Source: Paracoccaceae bacterium (GTDB lineage Bacteria; Pseudomonadota; Alphaproteobacteria; Rhodobacterales; Rhodobacteraceae). Taken from it: a DNA stretch of 57,799 nt. The notes beneath the pieces are model-generated. The model had not been told where the DNA came from, made no database searches, and saw nothing but the letters and a program-made list of their open reading frames with translations. Positions 35,521 to 44,484 of the stretch are shown one piece after another. The DNA lies in contig JAGRDY010000006.1 in assembly GCA_020446815.1 (NCBI GenBank), positions 1-57,799 on the forward strand. Reading direction: 5' to 3'. Each line of letters starts with the position of its first letter. Positions within the stretch are counted from its first letter, which is position 1. The position numbers and the translations under genes were made by a program.

Positions 35521-36377
35521 TTGTCCACTGCCAATCCGAGGGCAATCTGGTAAACCCTGCGCCTGGGAAGGCCGAGTGCCTCGGCCACCATGGCCGCGGA
35601 ATCCTTGATCGACATGTTCACCAAAGCCTCCCTCAACGCATCTTCCACAACATCGGTATTCGGCGCCGCCGCGCGCGCGCGGTCAAGCAGAACCACGATC
35701 TCTCCCTTGACGGTGCGGCCCTCATGGGCCGCGCGCAATTCTGCCAGAGTACCGCGAGTGACCTCTTCGAATTTCTTGGTCAGTTCACGGCAGATAACCG
35801 CCTGTCTGTCTGGTCCGCAATCATCTTCCAATGTTCTTAACAAAGCCCGAAGGCGCCTCGGTGATTCGTAAAGGACCAGCGTCGCCGGAATCGCGGTCAA
35901 TTCTTTCAGCCACCGCGCGCGGGCACTTGCCGCAGCCGGGGCAAAGCCTGCGAACAAGAACCTGTCGGACGGTAGCCCCGAAACGCACAACGCCGTCAGA
36001 ACGGCCGACGCGCCCGGAGCGGACATGACATTGTGCCCCGCCTCGATTGCGGCACGGCCCAGCTGATATCCGGGGTCGGCGACTAGGGGCGTGCCTGCTT
36101 CTGACGCATAGGCGATCGATTTGCCCGCCTTCAGCGCGGCAAGAATTTTCGGGCGGGCCCGTTCGCCATTGTGGTCGTGATAGGCCCAAAGCGGGCGGTC
36201 GCCGATTGCCACGCCATGGATATCCAGCAAATGCCGGAGCGTCCGGGTATCTTCCGCGACAAGAATGTCCGCCGCAGCGAATATGTCGAGCGCCCGCAAT
36301 GTGATATCGCGCGCCGCACCGATCGGGGTGGCCACGAGATAGAGCCCGGGGGCAATTGGCTGGTGCTGGCCTTTCAT
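35517..36377 (-). CDS. rsmI: 16S rRNA (cytidine 1402-2'-O)-methyltransferase RsmI
   Basis: A 286-aa tetrapyrrole-methylase-fold enzyme. Conserved blocks are LYLVATPIGAARDITLRAL, ADILVAEDTRTLRHLL, SEAGTPLVADPGYQL, LPSDRFLFAGF and RELTKKFEE. It methylates C1402 of 16S rRNA with SAM. The start at ATG 36377 places the first block at residue 12. A very long in-frame extension further upstream is antisense to the PBP-activator gene and not real. Divergent from the lipoprotein gene, with 105 bases between. Confidence 0.93.
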   Translation of the reverse strand: MKGQHQPIAPGLYLVATPIGAARDITLRALDIFAAADILVAEDTRTLRHLLDIHGVAIGDRPLWAYHDHNGERARPKILAALKAGKSIAYASEAGTPLVADPGYQLGRAAIEAGHNVMSAPGASAVLTALCVSGLPSDRFLFAGFAPAAASARARWLKELTAIPATLVLYESPRRLRALLRTLEDDCGPDRQAVICRELTKKFEEVTRGTLAELRAAHEGRTVKGEIVVLLDRARAAAPNTDVVEDALREALVNMSIKDSAAMVAEALGLPRRRVYQIALGLAVDK

Positions 36378-36482
36378 CGCGATCCCATTGGCTCCTGCGT
36401 TTACTTTGTGCGGCGCTGCGCATAATGTCACACCGTTTTCCGCGCCCGAAGTCGGGTTGGTTGTCAGAGTGAGGATTGTTCC

Positions 36483-37652
36483 ATGTTCGCTGTTTTGAAA
36501 AGCCGCCGCAAGGCATTGACCGGGATCGCCGCCATTGGTGTGACGCTGGCGCTGGCGGCTTGCGAACCGATCGCGGGCGGTGGCGTGTCGATCAATCCCG
36601 GCGCGCCGGTCGATGTGGCGCTGATTCTTCCCGGCGGCTGGGGCAATCCTGGCGATGACGTGCTGGCGCGGAATTTGCGGCAGGCCGCGGAAATGGCCAT
36701 TGCCGATCTCGATGGCGTCAAGATCGACCTGCATGTCTACAATGCGGGAGCCGATGCCGCGGCGACAGCGGCGGTGGCGCGACAGGCCGTGGATGAGGGT
36801 GCCAAGATCATTCTCGGGCCGGTCTTTGCCCAATCGGCAAACGCGGCGGGCGTTGCCGTCGCCGCCAGCGGCGTGAATGTTTTGTCCTTTTCCAACAATA
36901 CCGAAATCGCCGGTGGCAATGTCTTTGTGCTTGGTCCGACTTTCGAGAACACCGCCGATCGTCTGGTCAGCTACGCCGCGCGCCAGGGCAAGGGCCGCAT
37001 GATGGTGGTGCATGACAACAATCCGGCTGGCGAACTGGGCCTGCGCGCGATTCGCGCGGCCGCGGCGGGGACCGGAGCTTCGGTCGTCGGCACGGCCACT
37101 TACGAGTTTTCGCAACAGGGTGTGGTCAATGCGGTGCCCGGCATCGTTTCGACGATCCGCGACAATGGCGCCGAAAGCGTTTTCTTTACCGCCGATACGG
37201 CCGGGGCCTTGCCGCTTCTGGCCCAGCTCTTGCCTGAAGCCGGGATCAGCAACCAGACGACCCAGTTCATCGGCCTGACACGCTGGGATATTCCCCCGGC
37301 CACGCTGGCGATGCCGGGGGTGCAGAACGGCTGGTTCGCCCTGCCCGACCCGGCGCTGACCGCCCAGTTCCAGGCCCGGTTCACTGCGGCCTATGGCGAA
37401 GCCCCGCACCCGATCGCCGGGCTGGCCTATGACGGAATCGCCGCGATTGGCGCGCTGATCAAACAGGGCAACCCCGACGCGCTGACGGCGGCTGCGCTGA
37501 CGCAGAGCGCGGGATTTGCGGGTGTGACCGGCGTGTTCCGTCTGCGCCCCGACGGCAGCAACCAGCGCGGACTGGCCATTGCCCAGATCCAGAATGGGCA
37601 GGTCGTGGTGATCGATCCGGCGCCAAGGAGCTTTGGTGGCGCAGGCTTCTGA
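36483..37652 (+). CDS. Penicillin-binding protein activator-like lipoprotein
   Basis: A 389-aa protein with a lipoprotein signal (TLALAAC, Cys27) followed by a Leu/Ile/Val-binding-type periplasmic fold (DVALILPGGWGNPGDDVLARNLRQAAEMAI, ILGPVFAQSANA, VFVLGPTFENTADRLVSYA). In alphaproteobacteria this LpoA-like protein sits next to rsmI and probably supports cell-wall synthesis from the outer membrane. ATG at 36483 starts it; the C-terminus overlaps glnD by 17 bases. Confidence 0.88.
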   Translation: MFAVLKSRRKALTGIAAIGVTLALAACEPIAGGGVSINPGAPVDVALILPGGWGNPGDDVLARNLRQAAEMAIADLDGVKIDLHVYNAGADAAATAAVARQAVDEGAKIILGPVFAQSANAAGVAVAASGVNVLSFSNNTEIAGGNVFVLGPTFENTADRLVSYAARQGKGRMMVVHDNNPAGELGLRAIRAAAAGTGASVVGTATYEFSQQGVVNAVPGIVSTIRDNGAESVFFTADTAGALPLLAQLLPEAGISNQTTQFIGLTRWDIPPATLAMPGVQNGWFALPDPALTAQFQARFTAAYGEAPHPIAGLAYDGIAAIGALIKQGNPDALTAAALTQSAGFAGVTGVFRLRPDGSNQRGLAIAQIQNGQVVVIDPAPRSFGGAGF

Positions 37653-40425
37653 GTCGGACAATCCCGGGATGCTTGCCGTCCTGCCTGCCGCTTTCGGCGC
37701 GCATCCGTTGTTCGATACCGCTACCTTCTGCGCCGGGCTGCGCGACAAAATTCGCAACCTGGGCGATAACCGTGCCCAACGCGCCGAAATCGTCAAGACG
37801 CTTGGCCGGGCACGGCACGAAGTTCTGGACGCGATCGCCGCGGATTTCGCCACCCATCCTCGCCATGCCAACGGCACCGTGCATTACTATTCGGCCTTGA
37901 CGGACGCCACCATCAACGCAGTCTTTGCGCTTGCCTGCGACACATTGCATCCGCTGGCCAACCCGACCGAGGCCGAACGCGTCGCCGTAGTGGCCGTGGG
38001 CGGCTATGGACGCGCCGAAATGGCCCCGTATTCAGATATCGACCTTTTGTTCCTGACTCCGTGGAAAATGACCGCATGGGCTGAAAGCATCATAGAATCA
38101 ATGCTTTACATTTTATGGGATTTGAAACTGAGGGTCGGCCACGCCAGCCGGACGGTCAAGGATTGCCTGCGTCTGGGCCGCGAGGACTACACCATTCGAA
38201 CGGCGCTTCTGGAACGCCGGTTCCTTGCCGGGTATCAGCCACTGGCAGCTGAATTGCGCGCCAAACTGCGCGATCAGCTGTTCAGAAACACCGGCGCGGA
38301 ATTCATCGAGGCCAAGCTGACCGAACGCGCTGAACGCCACAAGCGCCAGGGCGGCCAGCGCTATGTGCTCGAACCCAATGTCAAAGAGGGCAAGGGGGGG
38401 CTGCGCGACCTTCAGACGCTTTATTGGATCGGCAAATACATTCATGCCGTTCGCCGGTCGGCCGAACTGGTCGAACAGGGTCTGCTCCGGCGCGAGGAAT
38501 TCGACAATTTTTCCGCCGCCGCGGACTTTCTTCTGGCGGTGCGCTGTCATCTGCACCTGGTGACGGGCCGCGCCATGGATCAGTTGACCTTCGACCTGCA
38601 GGTCGAGGTGGCGGCGCGGATGGGCTATACCGATACTGGTGGGCGCCGGGCGGTTGAACATTTCATGCAGGACTATTTTCGCCAGGCCACCAGGGTAGGC
38701 GAATTGACGCGCGTATTCCTGACCGCGCTGGAGGAGCGGCACGTCAAGAAAGAGGCGATGCTGGCCGGGCTTTTGCGCCGCAGCCGCCACAAGACCCGCG
38801 AAGGGTTCCGTCTTGACCGGGGACGGATCAACATCGTCGATGCCAAGGCATTTCTGGCCGACAAGATGAATCTCCTGCGGCTGTTTGAAGAGGCCTTGCG
38901 CACCGGCAATCTCATTCATCCCGACGCGATGCGCATCGTCGCGGCCAATCTCGATCAGATCGACGACGACATGCGTGAAAACCGTGACGCGGCGCGCATC
39001 TTTCTGGATCTGCTGCTCAAGCACGGCAACCCCGAACGCGCGCTGCGCCGGATGAACGAACTGGGGGTATTGTCGGCCTTCATCCCGGAATTCGAACCCA
39101 TCGTGGCGATGATGCAGTTCAACGTCTACCACCATTACACGGTTGACGAACACACCATTCAGACCATCTCGATCCTGGCCCAGATCGAACGCAAGGAACT
39201 GATCGAGGAACTGCCCCTGTCATCGGCGATCCTCGATGCCGGCGTGAACCGGCGGGTGCTTTATGTGGCGCTGCTGCTCCATGACATCGGCAAGGGCCGC
39301 CAAGAGGATCATTCCATCCTTGGGGCACAGATTGCGCGCAAGGTTGCTCCCCGGCTGGGGTTGAACGCGGAAGAGTGCGAAACCGTCGAATGGCTGGTAC
39401 GCTATCATCTCTTCATGTCCGACATGGCGCAAAAGCGTGATATTTCCGATCCGCGAACGGTGCGCGATTTCGCCAAGATCGTCAAAACCCGCAAGCGGCT
39501 CGATCTGCTCACGGTGTTGACGGCCTGCGATATTCGCGGGGTCGGTCCAACGACCTGGAACAACTGGAAGGCAATGCTGCTGCGCCGGCTTCACGCGGAA
39601 ACGGATTTGGCGCTGCAAGCAGGGCTGGAAAACGTCAACCGCGACAAGCGCCAGAACGAAAGCAAACGCGCCCTGCGCGACGCGCTCAGGGATTGGGACG
39701 CCAAGGCCCTGCGCCACGAAACCGCGCGTCACTACAACCCCTACTGGCAGGGGCTGTCGACCGACACCCACGCGGTTTTCGCCCAGCTTCTGCGCGATAT
39801 CCCCGAAGATGCGATCCGCATCGACATCAAGCCCGACCTTGACCGCGACGCCACCCGCGCCTGTTTCGCGCTGGCCGATCATCCGGGGATATTTTCGCGC
39901 CTGGCGGGCGCGCTGGCGCTGGTCGGGGCCAACGTCGTCGATGCGCGCACCTACACCTCCAAGGATGGCTATGCCACCGCAGTTTTCTGGGTGCAGGATG
40001 CCGAGGGTCATCCGTATGAAGCCGAGCGCCTGCCGCGCCTGCGCGCCATGATCGAAAAGACCCTGAAGGGCGAAGTGGTCGCCCGCGATGCGCTCAAGGC
40101 CCGCGACAGGATCAAGAAGCGCGAGGGCCAGTTTCTTTTTCCCACTTCGATCACCTTCGACAATGAAGGATCGGAAATATACACCATCATCGAGGTCGAT
40201 ACCCGCGACCGCCCCGGCCTGCTTTATGATCTGACCCGTACGCTGGCCGCGAACAACATCTATATCGCCAGCGCCGTCATTGCGACATTCGGGGCGCAGG
40301 TGGTCGATACCTTTTACGTCAAGGACATGTTCGGCTTGAAAATTCAGGCGAAAACCAAGCAAGAGGCGCTGGAGCGCAAATTGCGCAATGCCATCTCCGA
40401 GGGCGCCGAACGGGCAAAAATCTGA
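37636..40425 (+). CDS. glnD: PII uridylyltransferase/uridylyl-removing enzyme GlnD
   Basis: A 929-aa sensor of glutamine. Order: nucleotidyltransferase domain (GGYGRAEMAPYSDIDLLFL at about 120-140), GlnD linker, HD domain (YVALLLHDIGKGRQEDHS, about residues 545-565), then two C-terminal ACT domains (HPGIFSRLAGALALVGANVVDA and RPGLLYDLTRTLAANNIYI). It adds or removes UMP on PII according to glutamine level. Start chosen at GTG 37636, five bases after AAGGAG; a TTG one codon upstream has worse spacing. Overlaps the lipoprotein gene by 17 bases and murJ by one base. Confidence 0.95.
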   Translation: MAQASESDNPGMLAVLPAAFGAHPLFDTATFCAGLRDKIRNLGDNRAQRAEIVKTLGRARHEVLDAIAADFATHPRHANGTVHYYSALTDATINAVFALACDTLHPLANPTEAERVAVVAVGGYGRAEMAPYSDIDLLFLTPWKMTAWAESIIESMLYILWDLKLRVGHASRTVKDCLRLGREDYTIRTALLERRFLAGYQPLAAELRAKLRDQLFRNTGAEFIEAKLTERAERHKRQGGQRYVLEPNVKEGKGGLRDLQTLYWIGKYIHAVRRSAELVEQGLLRREEFDNFSAAADFLLAVRCHLHLVTGRAMDQLTFDLQVEVAARMGYTDTGGRRAVEHFMQDYFRQATRVGELTRVFLTALEERHVKKEAMLAGLLRRSRHKTREGFRLDRGRINIVDAKAFLADKMNLLRLFEEALRTGNLIHPDAMRIVAANLDQIDDDMRENRDAARIFLDLLLKHGNPERALRRMNELGVLSAFIPEFEPIVAMMQFNVYHHYTVDEHTIQTISILAQIERKELIEELPLSSAILDAGVNRRVLYVALLLHDIGKGRQEDHSILGAQIARKVAPRLGLNAEECETVEWLVRYHLFMSDMAQKRDISDPRTVRDFAKIVKTRKRLDLLTVLTACDIRGVGPTTWNNWKAMLLRRLHAETDLALQAGLENVNRDKRQNESKRALRDALRDWDAKALRHETARHYNPYWQGLSTDTHAVFAQLLRDIPEDAIRIDIKPDLDRDATRACFALADHPGIFSRLAGALALVGANVVDARTYTSKDGYATAVFWVQDAEGHPYEAERLPRLRAMIEKTLKGEVVARDALKARDRIKKREGQFLFPTSITFDNEGSEIYTIIEVDTRDRPGLLYDLTRTLAANNIYIASAVIATFGAQVVDTFYVKDMFGLKIQAKTKQEALERKLRNAISEGAERAKI

Positions 40426-41957
40426 TGAAACCGATCCGTCTGATACGCGGCTTCCTGACCGTCGGGGCCTGGACGCTGCTCAGCCGCATCGCCGGGTTTG
40501 CCCGCGATGTTTTGCTGGCCGCCTATCTCGGCACCGGGCCGGTGGCCGAGGCCTATCTGGTGGCCTTTTCGCTGCCCAATCTCTTTCGCCGCTTCTTTGC
40601 CGAAGGCGCGTTCAATACCGCCTTTGTGCCGCTTTTCTCGAAAAAGCTCGAAGCGGGCGAAGATGCGCGCGGTTTCGCCGAGGATGCCTTTTCCGGGCTG
40701 GCCTTCGTTGTCGTGATCATTTCACTGGTGGCGATGGCTCTGATGCCCTGGCTGGTACTGGCGATGGCGAGCGGCTTTGCCGGTGACGCGCGCCTGCCGC
40801 TTGCCGTCGAATACGGGCGTATCTGCTTTCCCTATATCCTGTTCATATCCTTGACGGCACTGTTGTCGGGGTTGCTCAATGCCGGGGGCCGGTTCATCGC
40901 GGCGGCGGGCGCGCCGGTGCTCTTGAACGCGGTTTTCATCGCCGCGATGCTTCTGGCGCGGCATCTGGGATGGGATATGGGGCTGACACTGGCGTGGGCC
41001 ACCCCCGTGACCGGGTTGGCGCAACTGGCGCTTGTCTGGGTGGCGGCCGCGCGGATGGGCTTTGCGCTTCGACTCGGACGCCCGCGCATGACGCCAGATC
41101 TGCGGCGGTTGCTGGTCATCGCAGCGCCCGCGGTGCTGGCCGGGGGCGTCGTGCAGATCAATCTGCTGGTGGGCCGCCAGGTCGGAAGTTTTTTTAACGG
41201 CGCGATCGCCTGGCTGAGCTATGCCGACCGGCTATACCAACTGCCGCTGGGCGTCGTCGGCATCGCCATCGGCATCGTTCTTCTGCCCGATCTGTCGCGC
41301 CGCCTCAAATCCGGCGATATCGGCGGCAGCCGCCATGCGCTCAGCCGCGCCACCGAATTCGCCCTGATCCTGACCCTGCCCGCCGCGGTAGCACTGATGG
41401 TGATCCCTGTGCCGCTGGTCATCGGCCTTTACGAACGGGGCGCGTTTTCGCGCGGCGACACCCAGGCCACAGCGCTCGCCCTGGCGGTCTATAGCGCGGG
41501 CCTGCCTGCATTCGTCATGCAAAAAGTGTTGCAACCGCTGTATTTCGCGCGTGAAGATACCCGTAGCCCGTTTCGCTTCGCGCTCTGGTCGATGCTGGTC
41601 AATGCGGCACTTGCGATCGGGCTTGCCCCCCTCTTCGGGTTCATCGCCGCCGCACTGGGCACGACAGTGGCCGCCTGGTCGATGGTTTTTCAGCTCTGGT
41701 GGGGGACACGCGGCATGGGCGAGGCGGCGCGCGCCGACAGCCGGCTGCGCGCCCGGATACCGCGCATCCTGATGGCCTGCGCCATCATGGGCGCTTTTCT
41801 CTGGGGAGCGCAGGCGGTTCTTGCGCAAGATACCGACAAATATGTCAGGCTGGCCATTCTGGTTCCTGGCGGTTTCGTCGTCTATGCATTGGCCACCCTG
41901 GCCACCGGCGCATTCCACCCTTCGGACCTGCGGGCGGGGTTCGCCCGTCAGCGCTGA
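40425..41957 (+). CDS. murJ: Lipid II flippase MurJ
   Basis: A 510-aa MOP-superfamily membrane protein with about 14 helices. Characteristic N-terminal blocks are LLSRIAGFARDVLLAAYLG, FSLPNLFRRFFAEGAFNTAFVPLF and, later, YADRLYQLPLGVVGIAIGIVLLPDLSR. It exports lipid II for peptidoglycan synthesis. ATG overlaps the last base of glnD. The C-terminus overlaps the convergent rhomboid gene by ten bases. Confidence 0.94.
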   Translation: MKPIRLIRGFLTVGAWTLLSRIAGFARDVLLAAYLGTGPVAEAYLVAFSLPNLFRRFFAEGAFNTAFVPLFSKKLEAGEDARGFAEDAFSGLAFVVVIISLVAMALMPWLVLAMASGFAGDARLPLAVEYGRICFPYILFISLTALLSGLLNAGGRFIAAAGAPVLLNAVFIAAMLLARHLGWDMGLTLAWATPVTGLAQLALVWVAAARMGFALRLGRPRMTPDLRRLLVIAAPAVLAGGVVQINLLVGRQVGSFFNGAIAWLSYADRLYQLPLGVVGIAIGIVLLPDLSRRLKSGDIGGSRHALSRATEFALILTLPAAVALMVIPVPLVIGLYERGAFSRGDTQATALALAVYSAGLPAFVMQKVLQPLYFAREDTRSPFRFALWSMLVNAALAIGLAPLFGFIAAALGTTVAAWSMVFQLWWGTRGMGEAARADSRLRARIPRILMACAIMGAFLWGAQAVLAQDTDKYVRLAILVPGGFVVYALATLATGAFHPSDLRAGFARQR

Positions 41958-42634
41958 CGGATCAGTTTGAGCAGATGCGCCGGGCCGCCCGGACCCGTCA
42001 CGAAGGAAAGCGCAAAGCCCGCCGCAAAGCCGGAAAGATCGGCGATCCAGTCTGGCGCCCCCCCGAACAGCGCCCCGAACAGAAGCTGAATGCCCAGCAA
42101 CAAACCGATCAACGAAAAGGCCCGCACCCGGTTTTCATGCATCGCACCAAGGCGCGCCCAAAGGATGAAGGTGAACGCCCCGATCAGCCCGTAAGCCCCC
42201 GGATAGGCCCCGAAAAGCGGGTATTGCAGGCCCGGCACCAGCGAATAGGCCAGCGCCCCGATTACCGAAGCCCCCAGAAAAATGACCAGCACCGCCCAAC
42301 CGCGATAGACCTCGCCCACGAACTTGCCCAGCGCCAGGATGAACACCCCCGCCATCGCCGCATGGGTGAAACTGCCGTGAACGAAAGGATAGGTCAGAAA
42401 CCGTAGCGCGTAGTCGGCGTTGAACTGCCCCGTGGCCAGCATCTGATCGAGCATTTGCGGTGACAGCGCGAAGCGTTGCAGCGCGTCATTGCGCCAACCG
42501 ATGCCGCCCGGCCCACCGACAAGACCATAGGCCCCGGCATTCACCACGATCTCCATCGCGACGATCGGCAGGACAATCAGCCAGACCACCGGCGGCAGCG
42601 GGTTTACCGGGGCTTCGTCATAGCCATCGCGCAT
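41948..42634 (-). CDS. Rhomboid-fold membrane protein lacking the catalytic dyad
   Basis: A 228-aa protein with six or so membrane helices and the rhomboid helix-2 pattern (TYPFVHGSFTHAAMAGVFILALG). The active-site GxSG is replaced by AYPGAYG (about 143-149), and the helix-6 histidine position reads ADLSGF (198-203), with no His. It is therefore predicted to be proteolytically inactive, like iRhom-type pseudoproteases. Start placed at ATG 42634, preceded by GAGGGAG at good spacing; an in-frame ATG at 42649 has no site. Between murJ (convergent) and trpS (divergent). Confidence 0.8.
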   Translation of the reverse strand: MRDGYDEAPVNPLPPVVWLIVLPIVAMEIVVNAGAYGLVGGPGGIGWRNDALQRFALSPQMLDQMLATGQFNADYALRFLTYPFVHGSFTHAAMAGVFILALGKFVGEVYRGWAVLVIFLGASVIGALAYSLVPGLQYPLFGAYPGAYGLIGAFTFILWARLGAMHENRVRAFSLIGLLLGIQLLFGALFGGAPDWIADLSGFAAGFALSFVTGPGGPAHLLKLIRQR

Positions 42635-42720
42635 CGCACTCTCCCTCATTTCCCGCCTGTTGACTGGGCTTGGCCCCTGCGATACGCGAGCGGGACGTAA
42701 ATTTCCAGACTGGGGCCGCC

Positions 42721-43749
42721 ATGACCGCCACCACTTTCACGCCGCGTGTCTTCTCGGGCATACAGCCGACCAACCATCTGCAACTGGGCAACTACCTCGG
42801 GGCCGTGAAGCGCTTTGTCGAAATGCAGAACAACGGTATCGAGACAGTCTATTGCATCGTCGATCTGCATGCGATCACCACCTGGCAGGATCCCGCTGAC
42901 CTGCGCCATGCGACACGCGAACTGGCGGCGGGCTACATTGCCTCGGGGCTCGATCCTGAACGTTCGATCCTGTTCAACCAGTCCCAGGTGCCCGGCCATG
43001 CGCAACTGGCGTGGATTTTCAACTGTGTCGCCCGGGTCGGCTGGATGAACCGGATGACCCAGTTCAAGGACAAGGCCGGCAAGAACGCCGAAAACGCCTC
43101 GCTCGGGCTTTATGCCTATCCCTCGCTGATGGCGGCGGACATTCTCTTGTACAAGGCCACCCAGGTGCCGGTCGGCGAAGACCAGAAACAGCATCTGGAG
43201 CTGACCCGCGACATTGCCGCCAAGTTCAACCATGACTTCAAGGTCGATTTCTTTCCCATGACCGAACCGGTGATCGAAGGCACCGCCACCCGCGTGATGT
43301 CATTGCGCGACGGGTCCAAGAAGATGTCGAAATCCGATCCGTCGGACGCAAGCCGCATCAACCTGACAGACGACGCCGACACCATCGCCCAGAAATTCCG
43401 CAAGGCGCGAACCGATGCCGAACCCCTGCCCGGCACGATCGACGGTCTGAAGGATCGCCCCGAAGCGCGAAACCTGATCAATATCTATGCGGCGCTGGCC
43501 GAGCAACCGCCCGAGGCAGTGGTGGCGGAATTCGCAGGCAAGGGCTTTGGCGCGTTCAAGCCGGCGCTGGCCGATCTGGCGGTAGCCAGACTGTCGCCCA
43601 TCGCCGACGAGATGGCCCGCCTCATGGCCGATCCGGCCGAGATCGACCGTATTCTGGGCAACGGGGCAGAGCGCGCCAACGCCATCGCTCAGCCGATTCT
43701 GAACGACATCTATGACATCGTCGGCATGATCCGGTCACGGCCCGTCTGA
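42721..43749 (+). CDS. trpS: Tryptophanyl-tRNA synthetase
   Basis: A 342-aa class I synthetase. Signature [11 protein letters not shown] at residues 16-26 is the HIGH equivalent; [11 protein letters not shown] near 199-209 is the KMSKS loop; [15 protein letters not shown] and NPxxG-like regions fit bacterial TrpS. It charges tRNA-Trp. ATG at 42721 gives the conserved start [12 protein letters not shown]. Apparently monocistronic. Confidence 0.95.
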   Translation: MTATTFTPRVFSGIQPTNHLQLGNYLGAVKRFVEMQNNGIETVYCIVDLHAITTWQDPADLRHATRELAAGYIASGLDPERSILFNQSQVPGHAQLAWIFNCVARVGWMNRMTQFKDKAGKNAENASLGLYAYPSLMAADILLYKATQVPVGEDQKQHLELTRDIAAKFNHDFKVDFFPMTEPVIEGTATRVMSLRDGSKKMSKSDPSDASRINLTDDADTIAQKFRKARTDAEPLPGTIDGLKDRPEARNLINIYAALAEQPPEAVVAEFAGKGFGAFKPALADLAVARLSPIADEMARLMADPAEIDRILGNGAERANAIAQPILNDIYDIVGMIRSRPV

Positions 43750-43758
43750 CACGGGCCG
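43738..43758 (+). terminator. Hairpin at the end of trpS
   Basis: CGGCCCGT at 43738-43745 pairs with ACGGGCCG at 43751-43758 around CTGAC, which includes the trpS stop codon. No T-run follows. It may act for trpS and the convergent kpsT gene, but is only a candidate. Confidence 0.4.
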
Positions 43759-43799
43759 CCGCAGGAACCGCGCCGACAACCTTGCGCCCCGGCCCTCGG

Positions 43800-44456
43800 T
43801 CAGGCCGCCATATTCTGATGGTGGTGGCGGATCGCATCCTCGAGGTTTTCATAATAATGGAGCTTGCCGTTTTCCAGAACCGCACCCGCGCTGCACAATT
43901 CGCGCAGAACCGCCATGCTGTGCGACACCACGATGGCGCCCGCCGAGGCCATCCGGTCACGAAACACGATGCCGCTCTTGGTACGGAACGCCGCATCGCC
44001 GACAGCCGTCACCTCATCGACCAGATAGGTATCAAAGGGAATGGCCATTGAAACGCCAAAGGCCAGCCGGGCCCGCATCCCTGATGAATAGGTGCGAAAC
44101 GGCATGTGGAAATATTTGCCCATTTCCGCAAAATCCTCGACGAAGGCCAAAAGCTCCTCGGTATCGACACCATAGATGCGGGCGACGAAACGCGCGTTTT
44201 GCGCACCGGAAAGATCACCGTGAAACGACCCGGCAAAGCCCACCGGGAAAGAAATCGTGCCGGTCGACAGAATCTGCCCCGATGTGGGGTCGAGCGTGCC
44301 GGCAATCATTTTCAGTAGGCTCGATTTTCCCGCCCCGTTCCGCCCTAGCAAGGCGACCGACAAACCCGTCGGGAAGGTCGCGGTGATATCGTCGGCCACG
44401 GTTCTGCGCTGGCCTTTCAGGATGAAGGTCTTTGTCAGATGGTCGAGATGTATCAT
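43800..44456 (-). CDS. kpsT: Capsule polysaccharide export ATPase, KpsT-like
   Basis: A 218-aa ABC ATPase of the capsule/teichoic-acid export type: Walker A GRNGAGKSS at about 38-46, signature YSSGMRARLAFG, and DEVTAVGDAAFR in place of the usual DEP-based Walker B tail, typical for KpsT/BexA. Final VVSHSM is the H-loop. It powers a KpsM permease. ATG at 44456, 28 bases after the KpsE-like gene, same strand. Confidence 0.88.
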   Translation of the reverse strand: MIHLDHLTKTFILKGQRRTVADDITATFPTGLSVALLGRNGAGKSSLLKMIAGTLDPTSGQILSTGTISFPVGFAGSFHGDLSGAQNARFVARIYGVDTEELLAFVEDFAEMGKYFHMPFRTYSSGMRARLAFGVSMAIPFDTYLVDEVTAVGDAAFRTKSGIVFRDRMASAGAIVVSHSMAVLRELCSAGAVLENGKLHYYENLEDAIRHHHQNMAA

Positions 44457-44484
44457 GCGCAGCAGGCCCTGCCCTGTTTGCCGC

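Noticed and set aside
36378-37877. Long upstream extension of the rsmI frame
   Set aside because: It is antisense to the PBP-activator lipoprotein. RsmI similarity begins only at the ATG at 36377.
39220-40362. A 380-codon minus-strand frame inside glnD
   Set aside because: Antisense to the HD and ACT domains of GlnD; no ribosome site and no protein family features.
43738-43758. Strong intrinsic terminator for trpS
   Set aside because: The stem is perfect but there is no T-run, so it is kept only as a weak candidate.
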